Assembly: GCA_005883085.1 (NCBI GenBank)
Contig: VBAY01000142.1
Location: 1-17,401 of the forward strand
Length of the DNA stretch: 17,401 nt
DNA from: Candidatus Bathyarchaeota archaeon
GTDB lineage: Archaea; Thermoproteota; Bathyarchaeia; 40CM-2-53-6
Direction of reading: 5' to 3'
Below, piece after piece: positions 1 to 6,921 of the stretch. Below the pieces are notes generated by a model. It was not told the DNA's origin and did not search any database. It was given only the letters and a program-made list of their open reading frames with translations. The position numbers were made by a program, and so were the translations under genes. Positions within the stretch are counted from its first letter, which is position 1; every line of letters starts with the position of its first letter.

Positions 1-254
1 TTCTCCCTAACTAAAGTTGTTAGCTTGGTTAGAAGACGCCCTCTCTTGCTGGGATCAATGTCAACCCAGCCGGCCGAGTGAAGCGCGGGCTTCGCGCTCT
101 CGATTGCAGCCTTCGCATCCTGTTTTGTAGCCCGTGGGACCTCGGCGACAACCTCGTTGTTCGAAGGATCAAGAACTGATGAAACAGCGCCATTTGCGCT
201 GTCCTTCCACTCTCCGCCAATCAGCATCTTGTACTTCTGAATTTGAACTGTCAA
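1..254 (-). CDS. Aldehyde dehydrogenase family protein, N-terminal part
   Basis: Partial gene: 84 codons are visible before it runs off the left edge. The minus-strand translation contains KMLIGGEWKDSANG, then VLDPSNNEVVAEVPRAT, then a helix ending in RGRLLTKLTTLV. This is the usual N-terminus of NAD(P)+-dependent aldehyde dehydrogenases, which oxidise aldehydes to acids or acyl-CoA. The catalytic Cys/Glu region lies outside the window, so the substrate is unknown. A TATA element lies about 29 nt upstream of a TTG at 254, so a leaderless start there is plausible. The ATG at 227 is the alternative and would remove nine residues. An in-frame TAG lies just upstream of the TTG. It sits 42 nt downstream of the M48 protease gene and has its own promoter. 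Confidence 0.85.
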   Translation of the reverse strand, partial: MTVQIQKYKMLIGGEWKDSANGAVSSVLDPSNNEVVAEVPRATKQDAKAAIESAKPALHSAGWVDIDPSKRGRLLTKLTTLVRE

Positions 255-277
255 GTCCGCAATCCAAACCGAGTGAG

Positions 278-289
278 GCTATAAAAGAG
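278..289 (-). promoter_or_regulatory. TATA element of the aldehyde dehydrogenase gene
   Basis: The minus strand reads TCTTTTATAGCC, a good archaeal box A. Its centre is about 29 nt from the TTG at 254, which fits a leaderless transcript. Confidence 0.55.
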
Positions 290-296
290 CGTTTCC

Positions 297-1199
297 TCAG
301 GCGAGAATCGTTTGCCTCTTCATCTCGCGGGCCATGTCGATTAGTGTTTGGACCCTTTGATCAAGGTCGGGATACCTGCTCAGGAGACCCTTCGCTTTGC
401 GACCCACGAACAATCCGGCCCCCGGTCCAGGTAAGCTGGCATGAAAGGCTGAATGAACCTTCAGCAAAGCTGATGCGAGCGCTAACGGTTTCTGGGTGTA
501 TTTCACTGATGACTGGTCGGCTAAGAGCTCTCGTTCTCTGTGCACTGCTGCCTCAACCAGATGCAACACCGGATCGAAGACAAAGGCAAATTTGGCCAGC
601 CTAGCAAGTCCTTTTTCCCAAGAATCCTTGTTCTTCAAGTGAGAGAGCTCGTGAGCAATGACAGCCTCCACCTCCGCAGGGGACATTGAACTCACCAGTT
701 CTGGAGACACAGCCACAACTTTCCGCCCCTTATTATCCAAAGAAAAGGCGTTGCCAACCGTTGCTTCTCTGAGGTCAACCCCAGTGATGCTCATTTTCTT
801 GCAAAGGTCCGCGCATGTTTCGCTCAGTCTGGAGCCCGCGAAATCTCCGGCTATCATTCCGTCAAGGATTCTAGGGAACGCGTATCTTCGAGCAACTAGG
901 GACATTAGAGAGACGATTCCGAAAGATGCAAGCAGCGAACTTCCAAACACGAGTCTTATCACTCGTTGTGGTTGCCACTCGTACATATTGAGGAAGAGCG
1001 TGCACACCACAAGACTGGTCCCAAGAAACGACCAAGAGAAAACAGAAGAGGATAAGATCGGATAGAGGAGATTGGATCTTCGAGAGGGATTTCCCACACT
1101 GGATCGATAGGCGACGTAGCAAGCAACTTGGACCGTCAAAACGGCTGCTACAATTCCTAGGGTCGCTGTAGAAAGGAAGTAGACCGAGTACAGATCCAG
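297..1199 (-). CDS. M48 (HtpX-like) membrane zinc metalloprotease
   Basis: A membrane-bound peptidase with HELSH (about residues 183-187 from the CTG start), the HEXXH zinc site of M48 proteases. A downstream RERELLAD segment supplies the third ligand (Glu about 224). Hydrophobic segments lie near residues 5-25, 48-70 and 82-103; the catalytic domain follows, presumably on the cytoplasmic side. The first normal start in the frame is a TTG at 1139, but that cuts off an obvious membrane helix (LYSVYFLSTATLGIVAAVL). The frame stays open to about 1220, with no ATG, GTG or TTG before that TTG, so CTG at 1199 (or the next CTG at 1193) is proposed; this start is inference. The gene begins 2 nt after the repressor's stop codon. 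The pair recalls BlaI-BlaR1, although BlaR1 is an M56 peptidase. Confidence 0.82.
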   Translation of the reverse strand: MDLYSVYFLSTATLGIVAAVLTVQVACYVAYRSSVGNPSRRSNLLYPILSSSVFSWSFLGTSLVVCTLFLNMYEWQPQRVIRLVFGSSLLASFGIVSLMSLVARRYAFPRILDGMIAGDFAGSRLSETCADLCKKMSITGVDLREATVGNAFSLDNKGRKVVAVSPELVSSMSPAEVEAVIAHELSHLKNKDSWEKGLARLAKFAFVFDPVLHLVEAAVHRERELLADQSSVKYTQKPLALASALLKVHSAFHASLPGPGAGLFVGRKAKGLLSRYPDLDQRVQTLIDMAREMKRQTILA

Positions 1200-1201
1200 G
1201 C

Positions 1202-1582
1202 TTATCGTTGCCCGGACTCCCTACGAACTTTTTCTTCCAGCCTCTTCAGGTCCTCCTTTGGAATCTCGTCCATGTAGTCGTGCAACGTCGAGATTATGCT
1301 GGGTCCAAAGGCGGTGAGCAACCTGTCAACGAATCCTTTCACGACTCGACCTTTGACCTTGTCCTCCGAGTGAAGGCGATACACGTATCTGGATCCTCCT
1401 CTGCCAACAGCCTCATCTCGCGCCAAGATCCCCTTCTTGTAAAGTCGATCAAGCGTCGTGCTGATCGTAGTATAGGCAAGTCCGCGCGTGGAATGAAGGT
1501 CCTGGGCAACTTGGCGGGCAGAAGCGTTTCCAAGCCGGACAACTGTCCCGAGGACAGCCGCCTCAAGATCTCCAAGCTCCAT
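1202..1582 (-). CDS. BlaI/MecI/CopY-family transcriptional repressor
   Basis: A 126-aa protein that starts MELGDLEAAVLGTVVRLG. It contains the family's winged helix at residues 1-70: ARQVAQDL, then AYTTISTTLDRLYKKG as recognition helix and RGGSRYVYRL as wing. The C-terminal half is helical and would serve in dimerisation. Members repress their own operon and are relieved by proteolysis (BlaI, MecI) or by metal (CopY). ATG at 1582 is well supported by the conserved N-terminus, and a TATA-like element lies about 30 nt upstream. The downstream gene encodes an M48 membrane protease in the same transcript, so a protease-controlled repressor switch is plausible, but this is inference. Confidence 0.88.
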   Translation of the reverse strand: MELGDLEAAVLGTVVRLGNASARQVAQDLHSTRGLAYTTISTTLDRLYKKGILARDEAVGRGGSRYVYRLHSEDKVKGRVVKGFVDRLLTAFGPSIISTLHDYMDEIPKEDLKRLEEKVRRESGQR

Positions 1583-1605
1583 GTCGATCTATAGACGTCC
1601 CAGCC

Positions 1606-1616
1606 GCAATATGTAA
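1606..1616 (-). promoter_or_regulatory. TATA-like element of the blaI-type gene
   Basis: The minus strand reads about TTACATATTGC, centred near 28-30 nt from the ATG at 1582. It contains TACA but only half of the TACAnnTGTA operator typical of BlaI/MecI proteins, so an autoregulatory operator is possible but not shown. Confidence 0.35.
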
Positions 1617-1626
1617 CTTTCTATTC

Positions 1627-1767
1627 ATGTCGGAGCTAGTCGTTTTTGAGACCCAAGAATCATCACTATCTGCGGGACTCAGAATTCGGGAAATGGCGCT
1701 CAATATGACGTTGAACTTCGAGAACGGCGATGCAACGCCTCAGCATAACACTGAAGCGTTCTCGTGA
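1627..1767 (+). CDS. Candidate 46-aa small protein, divergent from the repressor gene
   Basis: This is the only sizeable open frame in the 315-nt spacer between the repressor and the surface-protein gene. It runs from ATG at 1627 to TGA at 1765 and begins MSELVVFETQESSLSAGLRI, with a second half rich in Asn, Met and Thr. It has no signal peptide, membrane segment or recognisable motif. It would be transcribed divergently, 44 nt from the repressor start, and so share its control region. No convincing ribosome-binding site is seen. It could equally be chance; the rest of the spacer (1768-1897) shows only promoter-like sequence. Confidence 0.25.
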   Translation: MSELVVFETQESSLSAGLRIREMALNMTLNFENGDATPQHNTEAFS

Positions 1768-1838
1768 GCATCGCTTGAACCAGTTTGCCTATCACCGGAG
1801 TTCAAAAGCCTGGTTGTACCCTACGCCGTTTGACTCTG

Positions 1839-1859
1839 GTTAAAGATGCCCTAAGGCAT
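1839..1859 (+). promoter_or_regulatory. Promoter-like TATA and short inverted repeat upstream of the surface-protein gene
   Basis: GGTTAAAG at 1839-1846 resembles a box A. It runs straight into the 5-bp inverted repeat ATGCC-CTAA-GGCAT (1846-1859), which would overlap an operator or start-site region about 40 nt before the TTG at 1898. Confidence 0.3.
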
Positions 1860-1897
1860 GGGGTTCCATCTTCCTCCACCGTTAGTGAGAATCTCTG

Positions 1898-2911
1898 TTG
1901 AAGAAGACAGCTCGTGCCTCATTGCTGATCCTGGCGCTTTCGATTATGATTGTCCCGCTCTTTCTCGTCAATGTTCATGCTAGTGGTTGCATTACCACCT
2001 GCCGTCTGACAGCAGACACAACTGTGCCAGCTGCGGATGGGACAGTGTACGTTGAGCTCGACAACAATACTGGCTTAATTTATCCTCTACCCCACACGTT
2101 CTCTTTTGCGAACAATACTCGACATACCCTTACCGTTCTAAACACAACCTTGTCGGCGTCCTCAGGAGCCCGTTATGTCTGGAATGAATGGATCCATTCC
2201 AGCTTGCAGTGGACTCCAACTCTGATGATGCAGACCCCGATCATGCTTGCTAACTATACAGGACCGTCGGATGGAGGGACTTATACGGCCAAGTTCGATA
2301 AGCAGTTCCAGTATACGTTGACCTTCAAAGATGCTGCAGGGCAACCATTGGCTCCGAGTCCAACGTCTGTCGTATTGTCGAGCGCAGGTTCGAGTGTTAC
2401 AACCTCGACCTATTCTAGTCAGTGGCTGGCCGCGACCTCCTGGACAGTTACTTCGGCGACTTGGGAAGGCTACCAAGGAGCGTTGCTTACTCCAGTGGCG
2501 CTTGACCTCGCCTCGGGTTCAGCCTCTGCCGTTGTCGGGGTGAGCGCATATCCAGCGTCCGTCAAAGTTGTCGATAAGCTGAACAATCCTATTCAGGGAG
2601 CCTCGGTAACAATCACCTTCGCCAACGCAACGAGCAGGACGTTCACGACCAACGGTCAGGGAACAGTTCAACTCGGCGATGTCCCGATCGGTCCATATTC
2701 AGCGCACGTTCTCTACCAAGGTCAAGACCAGGGAACATGGTCGGAAGACGCCTCCGTCGCTTCAGTCAGCACTGTAACACTAAACGTAGGTGGCACTACT
2801 TCTGCGCCTGTCGTCTCAGCCATCGTACTATTGACCATCTTCGGTGTGGCGCTTTTCCTAATTCTTTTGGCGGTCAAGGTGCGAAGGCCGCCGCCGCCTC
2901 CAAATATTTAG
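1898..2911 (+). CDS. Secreted, membrane-anchored surface protein (unknown function)
   Basis: A 337-aa protein with an N-terminal signal peptide: a Lys/Arg start, hydrophobic LLILALSIMIVPLFLV, and likely cleavage after VHA near residue 28. It has a beta-rich, Ser/Thr- and Asn-rich ectodomain with several N-x-S/T sequons. A carboxypeptidase-regulatory or Ig-like repeat at about 215-295 includes VKVVDKLNNPIQGASVTITF and a later GDVPIGPYSAHV. A single C-terminal membrane helix lies at about 305-328 and is followed by a basic stop and a proline run. The N-terminus contains a close CITTC cysteine pair. The start is TTG. It should sit on the cell surface, anchored at its C-terminus; the specific role is not recognised. 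Its architecture resembles the C-terminal part of the beta-propeller protein at 13506. Confidence 0.75.
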   Translation: MKKTARASLLILALSIMIVPLFLVNVHASGCITTCRLTADTTVPAADGTVYVELDNNTGLIYPLPHTFSFANNTRHTLTVLNTTLSASSGARYVWNEWIHSSLQWTPTLMMQTPIMLANYTGPSDGGTYTAKFDKQFQYTLTFKDAAGQPLAPSPTSVVLSSAGSSVTTSTYSSQWLAATSWTVTSATWEGYQGALLTPVALDLASGSASAVVGVSAYPASVKVVDKLNNPIQGASVTITFANATSRTFTTNGQGTVQLGDVPIGPYSAHVLYQGQDQGTWSEDASVASVSTVTLNVGGTTSAPVVSAIVLLTIFGVALFLILLAVKVRRPPPPPNI

Positions 2912-2935
2912 TTCTGCCATCCCGTTTTCGTGGTC

Positions 2936-2954
2936 TTCTTTTTCGCGCGGTTTT
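2936..2954 (+). terminator. Oligo-T terminator after the surface-protein gene
   Basis: Runs of five and four T (TTCTTTTTC, then GGTTTTG) begin 25 nt after the stop codon, the usual archaeal intrinsic termination signal. Confidence 0.4.
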
Positions 2955-3016
2955 GTACTAGCACTGACCAATACTTTGTGAGAATGATAATCCTTATGCT
3001 AGTAGCCGATTAGAAA

Positions 3017-3165
3017 ACGCATGCGTCGGGGCGAGATGAGGGGAAAACCCCAATCTGGTGGACACGGCCGAAGACCTCGACGACATTGCGATGTTGATGA
3101 AACTACTAGAGCTACATTCCCGCCTAAAAATCGAAACGAGCCATTTTGAAGGCGAGCTAGACTAG
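3017..3165 (+). other. Spacer with two overlapping small ORFs and two palindromes
   Basis: The 459-nt gap 2912-3370 has no clear gene, but this segment is structured. ACGCATGCGT (3017-3026) is a perfect 10-bp palindrome, and GGGG-AAAA-CCCC (3040-3051) is a perfect hairpin. Two small frames overlap here. A GTG at 3058 opens an acidic 35-aa helical frame ending at 3165 (VDTAEDLDDIAMLMKLLELH and on). An ATG at 3021 opens a basic 42-aa frame ending near 3149. The acidic frame looks more protein-like and may be a small gene or the remnant of a larger one. Nothing else is recognised in 3166-3330. Confidence 0.25.
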
Positions 3166-3334
3166 TTCAAGTTCCCAGTCCGAGCCTTTCGCAGTGCCTC
3201 CTTGCAACACATGTCAACATTATTGACCTATCGGACGTTCTGCGGGGCACTTTTCTAACTGCCTCACGAGCTTGGTCACTCTTTGATGGGTGGATGGGTT
3301 ACACTTCCCATTCATACGCCTGAACGGCCCTGAC

Positions 3335-3344
3335 GGAAAATAGT
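3335..3344 (+). promoter_or_regulatory. TATA-like element of the KaiC-like gene
   Basis: GGAAAATAGT is centred about 31 nt before the GTG at 3371, consistent with a leaderless or nearly leaderless transcript. Confidence 0.4.
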
Positions 3345-3370
3345 AGCTTTCGAAGTTTAGCTTGCCTTAG

Positions 3371-4138
3371 GTGAACTCACAACTGGAGACTAGGTCTGCG
3401 CCTTTCAAAGGATTCTACCAGCTCATAGGTGGCAGTCTGCCCGACTCTTCTTCTGTGTTGATCACAGGCGATCCAGGAAGTGGAAAGACGACTCTTGCCC
3501 AGCAGATCCTCTACGAGGAGCTTCAAAGGTCGAGACCTTGTATCATAGTCACCTACGATACGTTTCCTTCGAACATTCTCGAGCGAATGAGCCAGTTTGG
3601 CTGGGACCCGAGGAAGTACCAGTTGCTGAACAAACTGGGCATCATTGATTGTTACTCCGCGACCGCTGGAGTTACCGAAGGGGTGGTTCCTCAGCCGTTC
3701 GACTTGACCAATGTTAGCATCCATTTGACTTCCGTCATGGAAACGATGGGTAACCACCAAGTTACCATAATACTTGATTCATTAATGCCGATTTTCAGCG
3801 AAGCTGAGCCTAAACATGCCGTCAGTTTCATCCAAAGTATCGCCGCGAAAGTCAAGAAGGTGGGAGGAAAAATGATAGCCACCCTCTCAACGGGAAGTGT
3901 GCAGCCCGAACTGTTTCACAAGGTTGAGAGTCTCGTGGACGGTGTCGTAGAGCTGCGAATGGTAGAAGAGCACCAGGTACTGCGTCGCTATCTGCTCGTC
4001 AGGAAAATGGATCGTCGCCAGATCATTCCACGACTCGTCCGGTTCGATATCAGAAGTGGGATTGGGATTCAGCTTCAGCCTCCGCGATTCGGGTTCTTGC
4101 GAAAGAGACCAAACGTGGGCACGATGGTTGGCAGTTAG
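3371..4138 (+). CDS. KaiC/RadA-superfamily RecA-like ATPase
   Basis: A 255-aa single-domain RecA-fold ATPase. Walker A is GDPGSGKTT (residues 33-41), and Walker B is VTIILDS (131-137, Asp136). A KaiC-like N-terminus places FYQLIGGSLPDSSSVLITG just before the P-loop. After the core comes VDGVVELRM, typical of the KaiC/RAD55 group. It has one ATPase domain only, not two as in cyanobacterial KaiC. Such archaeal proteins are often signalling or regulatory ATPases of unknown target. The C-terminal tail (FGFLRKRPNVGTMVGS) is basic and looks disordered. GTG is the only sensible start. It lies 193 nt upstream of the AAA ATPase on the same strand, with a separate promoter between them. Confidence 0.82.
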   Translation: MNSQLETRSAPFKGFYQLIGGSLPDSSSVLITGDPGSGKTTLAQQILYEELQRSRPCIIVTYDTFPSNILERMSQFGWDPRKYQLLNKLGIIDCYSATAGVTEGVVPQPFDLTNVSIHLTSVMETMGNHQVTIILDSLMPIFSEAEPKHAVSFIQSIAAKVKKVGGKMIATLSTGSVQPELFHKVESLVDGVVELRMVEEHQVLRRYLLVRKMDRRQIIPRLVRFDIRSGIGIQLQPPRFGFLRKRPNVGTMVGS

Positions 4139-4271
4139 CCGGAACCGCTTTCTAGATTTCTTGCAATAGATCGCTCACTTTTTCTCGAACTGTTCGCCAT
4201 TCTCGAGTCCTTGAAAACGGGACTTTGTTGAGTCTCGAATTTGGTCTCTACGTGAAAGACCACAAAGTTGG

Positions 4272-4300
4272 TGGGCGGGGTGAGCCCATATCTATTTATT
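4272..4300 (+). promoter_or_regulatory. Hairpin and TATA element upstream of the AAA ATPase gene
   Basis: TGGGC (4272-4276) and GCCCA (4284-4288) form a 5-bp inverted repeat. It lies just upstream of CTATTTATT (4292-4300), a box A centred about 35 nt before the ATG at 4332. The repeat may be an upstream control site. Confidence 0.45.
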
Positions 4301-4331
4301 CTCCGAAAGGATATCATAGTTCAGAAGCTGC

Positions 4332-5591
4332 ATGGCCGAGCAGAACTCGCCAGAATATCCTCCTGCACTTGACCTCGAAAGGGAACTGACTAGAAAGGAG
4401 AGACAGATAGAGTATCTCCAGACTGAGCTCCGTAGATATCATAATCTGATGGAAGAGCTCAAGCAGGGTATGCGTCCCATCGGGACCATAGAGGAGGTCA
4501 CGGGGGACATGGCGCTGGTTCGGCTTTCAGGCGGCCAAGCGTTTCAGGTTAGCATACCGCCCGAGATAAGGGAAAAAGTGTCGACCGAGGTGGACGCGGT
4601 CCTCTCTCCAACGAAGGGTGTCATCGTCGACGTTATCGACAGGTTGCGTGAACGCTCGTTGTTAGAATACCAAGTGGAAAAGTCGCCAAAAGTCTTCTAT
4701 GAGGACGTCGTTGGCCTCGAAAAAGAGCTGCATGGCTTGCGGCAGGCTGTCGAGTGGATACTTGACCCTCAGGTCCGAGCTCGACGCGAGGCGATCATTC
4801 GGGATCCAAGGATGCTGGAAGAGGCAGGATCCATTCTACTGTTCGGCCCACCTGGGACTGGTAAGACGTACATGGCAAAGGCTGTCGCGGGGACGATCGG
4901 TCAGAGGGCTCAAGAGACCAGCTTCCTAAAGATCGAGAGCTACGAGATCGTGTCGAAATGGCTGGGCGAGTCGGCGAAGAACGTGAAAGAGGTCTTCAAG
5001 CTTGCGCGAGAATCCGCTCCTACTGTCCTCTTCATCGATGAGGCTGATGCTATTGGACGTGCGAGGATGGAGGCGACCACTGACGCGGGAAGGGATGTTC
5101 AGGGAATGCTCAACCAGATTCTTACCGAGTTGGGAGAGGGGTTCCATGTCAACAGAAACGTGTCAGTGATATTTGCAACCAACTATCCCAGTGTGATCGA
5201 TCAGGCTCTTCTGGATAGGATCAAGCGGATCATCTATGTTCCGCCACCGAGAACGATGGAGGAAGTGAAGAGACTTTTGGACTTTTACTGCTCAAAGGTC
5301 GAGCTGGATCCGTCAGTCTCGAACTATCGTGGAGGACTGACTGACGAGGCCTTCGCGGATATCTGGAGGACGATTAGGTCTAGGAAACAGTTGTACGAGG
5401 CATCGATCCCTGAACGGGGAATCACGGTTCGCGAGCAGTACGTTGTGACGCCTCGGGACTTGAAGAATATTGTTCAGGAAGCGGCGAGCGAAGCTTCGTT
5501 CGCGAGTGAGCGATGGGTGACGATGGACCGGATGCTGCCGTTGTTCAAGAACCTCGCTTCAGAAGATCGCGGCTCACGTATCGTGAGCTAG
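4332..5591 (+). CDS. PAN-like AAA ATPase (proteasome-activating nucleotidase relative)
   Basis: A 419-aa protein with the PAN/ARC/Rpt layout. An N-terminal coiled coil (about 14-47) leads into an OB-fold ring segment (about 48-105: GTIEEVTGDMALVRLSGG). The AAA module has Walker A GPPGTGKT (172-179), Walker B VLFIDEAD (232-239) and sensor-1 FATN (281-284). It should form a hexamer that unfolds proteins. Two things depart from true PAN. The RPGRFDR second-region-of-homology motif is replaced by LLDRIKRIIYVPPP (R296/R299 as possible arginine fingers). The C-terminus ends RGSRIVS, so the HbYX motif that docks on the 20S proteasome is absent. It may serve another partner or work alone. The ATG is supported by a TATA element. 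Confidence 0.85.
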   Translation: MAEQNSPEYPPALDLERELTRKERQIEYLQTELRRYHNLMEELKQGMRPIGTIEEVTGDMALVRLSGGQAFQVSIPPEIREKVSTEVDAVLSPTKGVIVDVIDRLRERSLLEYQVEKSPKVFYEDVVGLEKELHGLRQAVEWILDPQVRARREAIIRDPRMLEEAGSILLFGPPGTGKTYMAKAVAGTIGQRAQETSFLKIESYEIVSKWLGESAKNVKEVFKLARESAPTVLFIDEADAIGRARMEATTDAGRDVQGMLNQILTELGEGFHVNRNVSVIFATNYPSVIDQALLDRIKRIIYVPPPRTMEEVKRLLDFYCSKVELDPSVSNYRGGLTDEAFADIWRTIRSRKQLYEASIPERGITVREQYVVTPRDLKNIVQEAASEASFASERWVTMDRMLPLFKNLASEDRGSRIVS

Positions 5592-5605
5592 CCAGGTCCT
5601 CTCGG

Positions 5606-5614
5606 CTTATTACA
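5606..5614 (+). promoter_or_regulatory. TATA element of nadE
   Basis: CTTATTACA is centred 28 nt before the ATG at 5638. This favours a leaderless transcript starting at that ATG over the TTG at 5620. Confidence 0.5.
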
Positions 5615-5637
5615 CGGGCTTGAACGTTGAGGGCATC

Positions 5638-6483
5638 ATGTCCTCTAGGTATGGCGATGATCCTTTCGCCATTCGGGACCCGGAAGAAACAGTAAGTCGG
5701 CTTGAACGATTTCTTACGACTCGCCTGGAAGAAGCGGGTGGGCGCTGCCTCGTCCTCGGCATGTCTGGTGGTCTAGATTCTAGCGTTACTGCGGCGCTGT
5801 GCGCCCGTGCAGTCGGGGGCCGACGGGTTCTCGGGGTAAGTTTGCCGGAGAAGGAGACGAAGAATGATAGGGCTCTGGAAGATGCAAGACTGGTTGCATC
5901 GAAATTTCGGATACGCTTCAAAATAATCGACATTACGCCTATTGTCGAAACCTCTCGAAACGCTCTTGACGCTAAGATGGCGAAGGGAATTCCTTGGGGC
6001 AACGTCAAAGCGCGGCTCCGTGCAATGGTCCTCTACTACTATGCCAACACGGAGCATGGTCTGGTCGTCGGAACTGGCGACAAGAGTGAGATCATGCTAG
6101 GCTACTTCACAAAGTTTGGCGACGGGGCCTGCGACATACTTCCATTGGCGGATCTCTACAAGACGTCCGTCCGTAACTTGGCTAGAGACTTAGGCATTCC
6201 GGAGCGGATTCGTGTGAAAGCCTCCAGTCCTGAGCTGTGGCCGGGTCAGACAGCGGAGAAGGAGTTGGGGCTTATCTATGAGAAGCTGGACAGGATTCTC
6301 TGGGGCCTTGAGAGATGGATGACACCTGAGGGGGTCGTTGAGGAGACAGGGTTGAAGCTGGCATTGGTCAAGAAAGTTCGAGAGCGCTGGTTGAAGTCCG
6401 AACACAAGAGACGCCCTCCTCTGGCCCTCAAGCTCGGCTATCGGACCGCAGGTGATGATCTCCGATTACCTCGGCTCGAATAG
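5638..6483 (+). CDS. nadE: NH3-dependent NAD+ synthetase
   Basis: Converts deamido-NAD+, ATP and ammonia to NAD+, the last step of NAD synthesis, in the cytoplasm. The adenylating PP-loop SGGLDSS is at residues 43-49. Downstream are VLYYYANTEHGLVVGTGDKSE, whose GTGDKSE is a NadE signature, and the DGACDILPLADLYKT substrate and metal region. The length (281 aa) fits the archaeal ammonia-dependent form, and no glutaminase domain is present. A TTG at 5620 would add six residues, but the promoter spacing favours ATG 5638. It is a monocistronic-looking gene, convergent with the acyl-CoA cluster; the intergenic gap is 25 nt. Confidence 0.93.
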   Translation: MSSRYGDDPFAIRDPEETVSRLERFLTTRLEEAGGRCLVLGMSGGLDSSVTAALCARAVGGRRVLGVSLPEKETKNDRALEDARLVASKFRIRFKIIDITPIVETSRNALDAKMAKGIPWGNVKARLRAMVLYYYANTEHGLVVGTGDKSEIMLGYFTKFGDGACDILPLADLYKTSVRNLARDLGIPERIRVKASSPELWPGQTAEKELGLIYEKLDRILWGLERWMTPEGVVEETGLKLALVKKVRERWLKSEHKRRPPLALKLGYRTAGDDLRLPRLE

Positions 6484-6508
6484 CTCCGAAAGAGGACTCG
6501 CGTGTTCT

Positions 6509-6916
6509 TTATTCAAGCCAGTAGTACAGGTTGTTACGTGAGCCTTTTGCGACCTTCAGGTTCAGCTCGACGCCCGGGTTCAGCTCCTCCTTGTCCACTG
6601 CGGGACTGATAGGCGCGAATACGCGTAGCCCATTCGTGAGCTCTGCAAGCCCTAGCAGGTACGGGGTTTCCGGTTGAAAGGCTGGTGGTGCGAAGAAAAC
6701 TTGGGTGAAGGTGATCAGCTTGCTCTTCCCGTCGAGTACTACCCATTCTATCGTACTGTGGCGACAGTCTAGGCAGTCAGCTCTTGGTGGAAAGTATGTT
6801 CTCTCGCACTTCTTGCACTTGGTCGCGGCTATCCGCCCTTTTTCCAGATAGGATAACAGTGGATTGATCTTGGTCTGGGAGACATAGCCAAATCTGCCGA
6901 ACTTTTCGAAACCCAA
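6509..6916 (-). CDS. DUF35 zinc-ribbon/OB-fold protein, thiolase partner
   Basis: A 135-aa protein with a rubredoxin-like zinc ribbon, CKKC (34-37) and CLDC (48-51), preceded by a helix (NPLLSYLEKGRI). The OB-fold follows (DGKSKLITFTQVFF and on). This is the DUF35 family. In archaea these proteins form a complex with SCPx-type thiolases and HMG-CoA synthase and bind the CoA part of the intermediate. Its position supports this: the TTG start is 5 nt after the thiolase stop, so the two are co-transcribed. No ATG or GTG is available near the N-terminus. Confidence 0.88.
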   Translation of the reverse strand: MGFEKFGRFGYVSQTKINPLLSYLEKGRIAATKCKKCERTYFPPRADCLDCRHSTIEWVVLDGKSKLITFTQVFFAPPAFQPETPYLLGLAELTNGLRVFAPISPAVDKEELNPGVELNLKVAKGSRNNLYYWLE

Positions 6917-6921
6917 TCAGG

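Noticed and set aside
134..604. A 156-codon plus-strand ORF near the left end
   Set aside because: It is antisense to the well-supported aldehyde dehydrogenase and M48 protease genes and has no protein features.
4135..4317. A 60-codon minus-strand ORF between the two ATPase genes
   Set aside because: It overlaps the AAA gene's TATA element and hairpin, shows no motif, and is of shadow-ORF quality.
5620..5637. TTG 5620 as the start of NAD synthetase
   Set aside because: TATA spacing fits a leaderless start at ATG 5638, and the extra six residues add nothing conserved.
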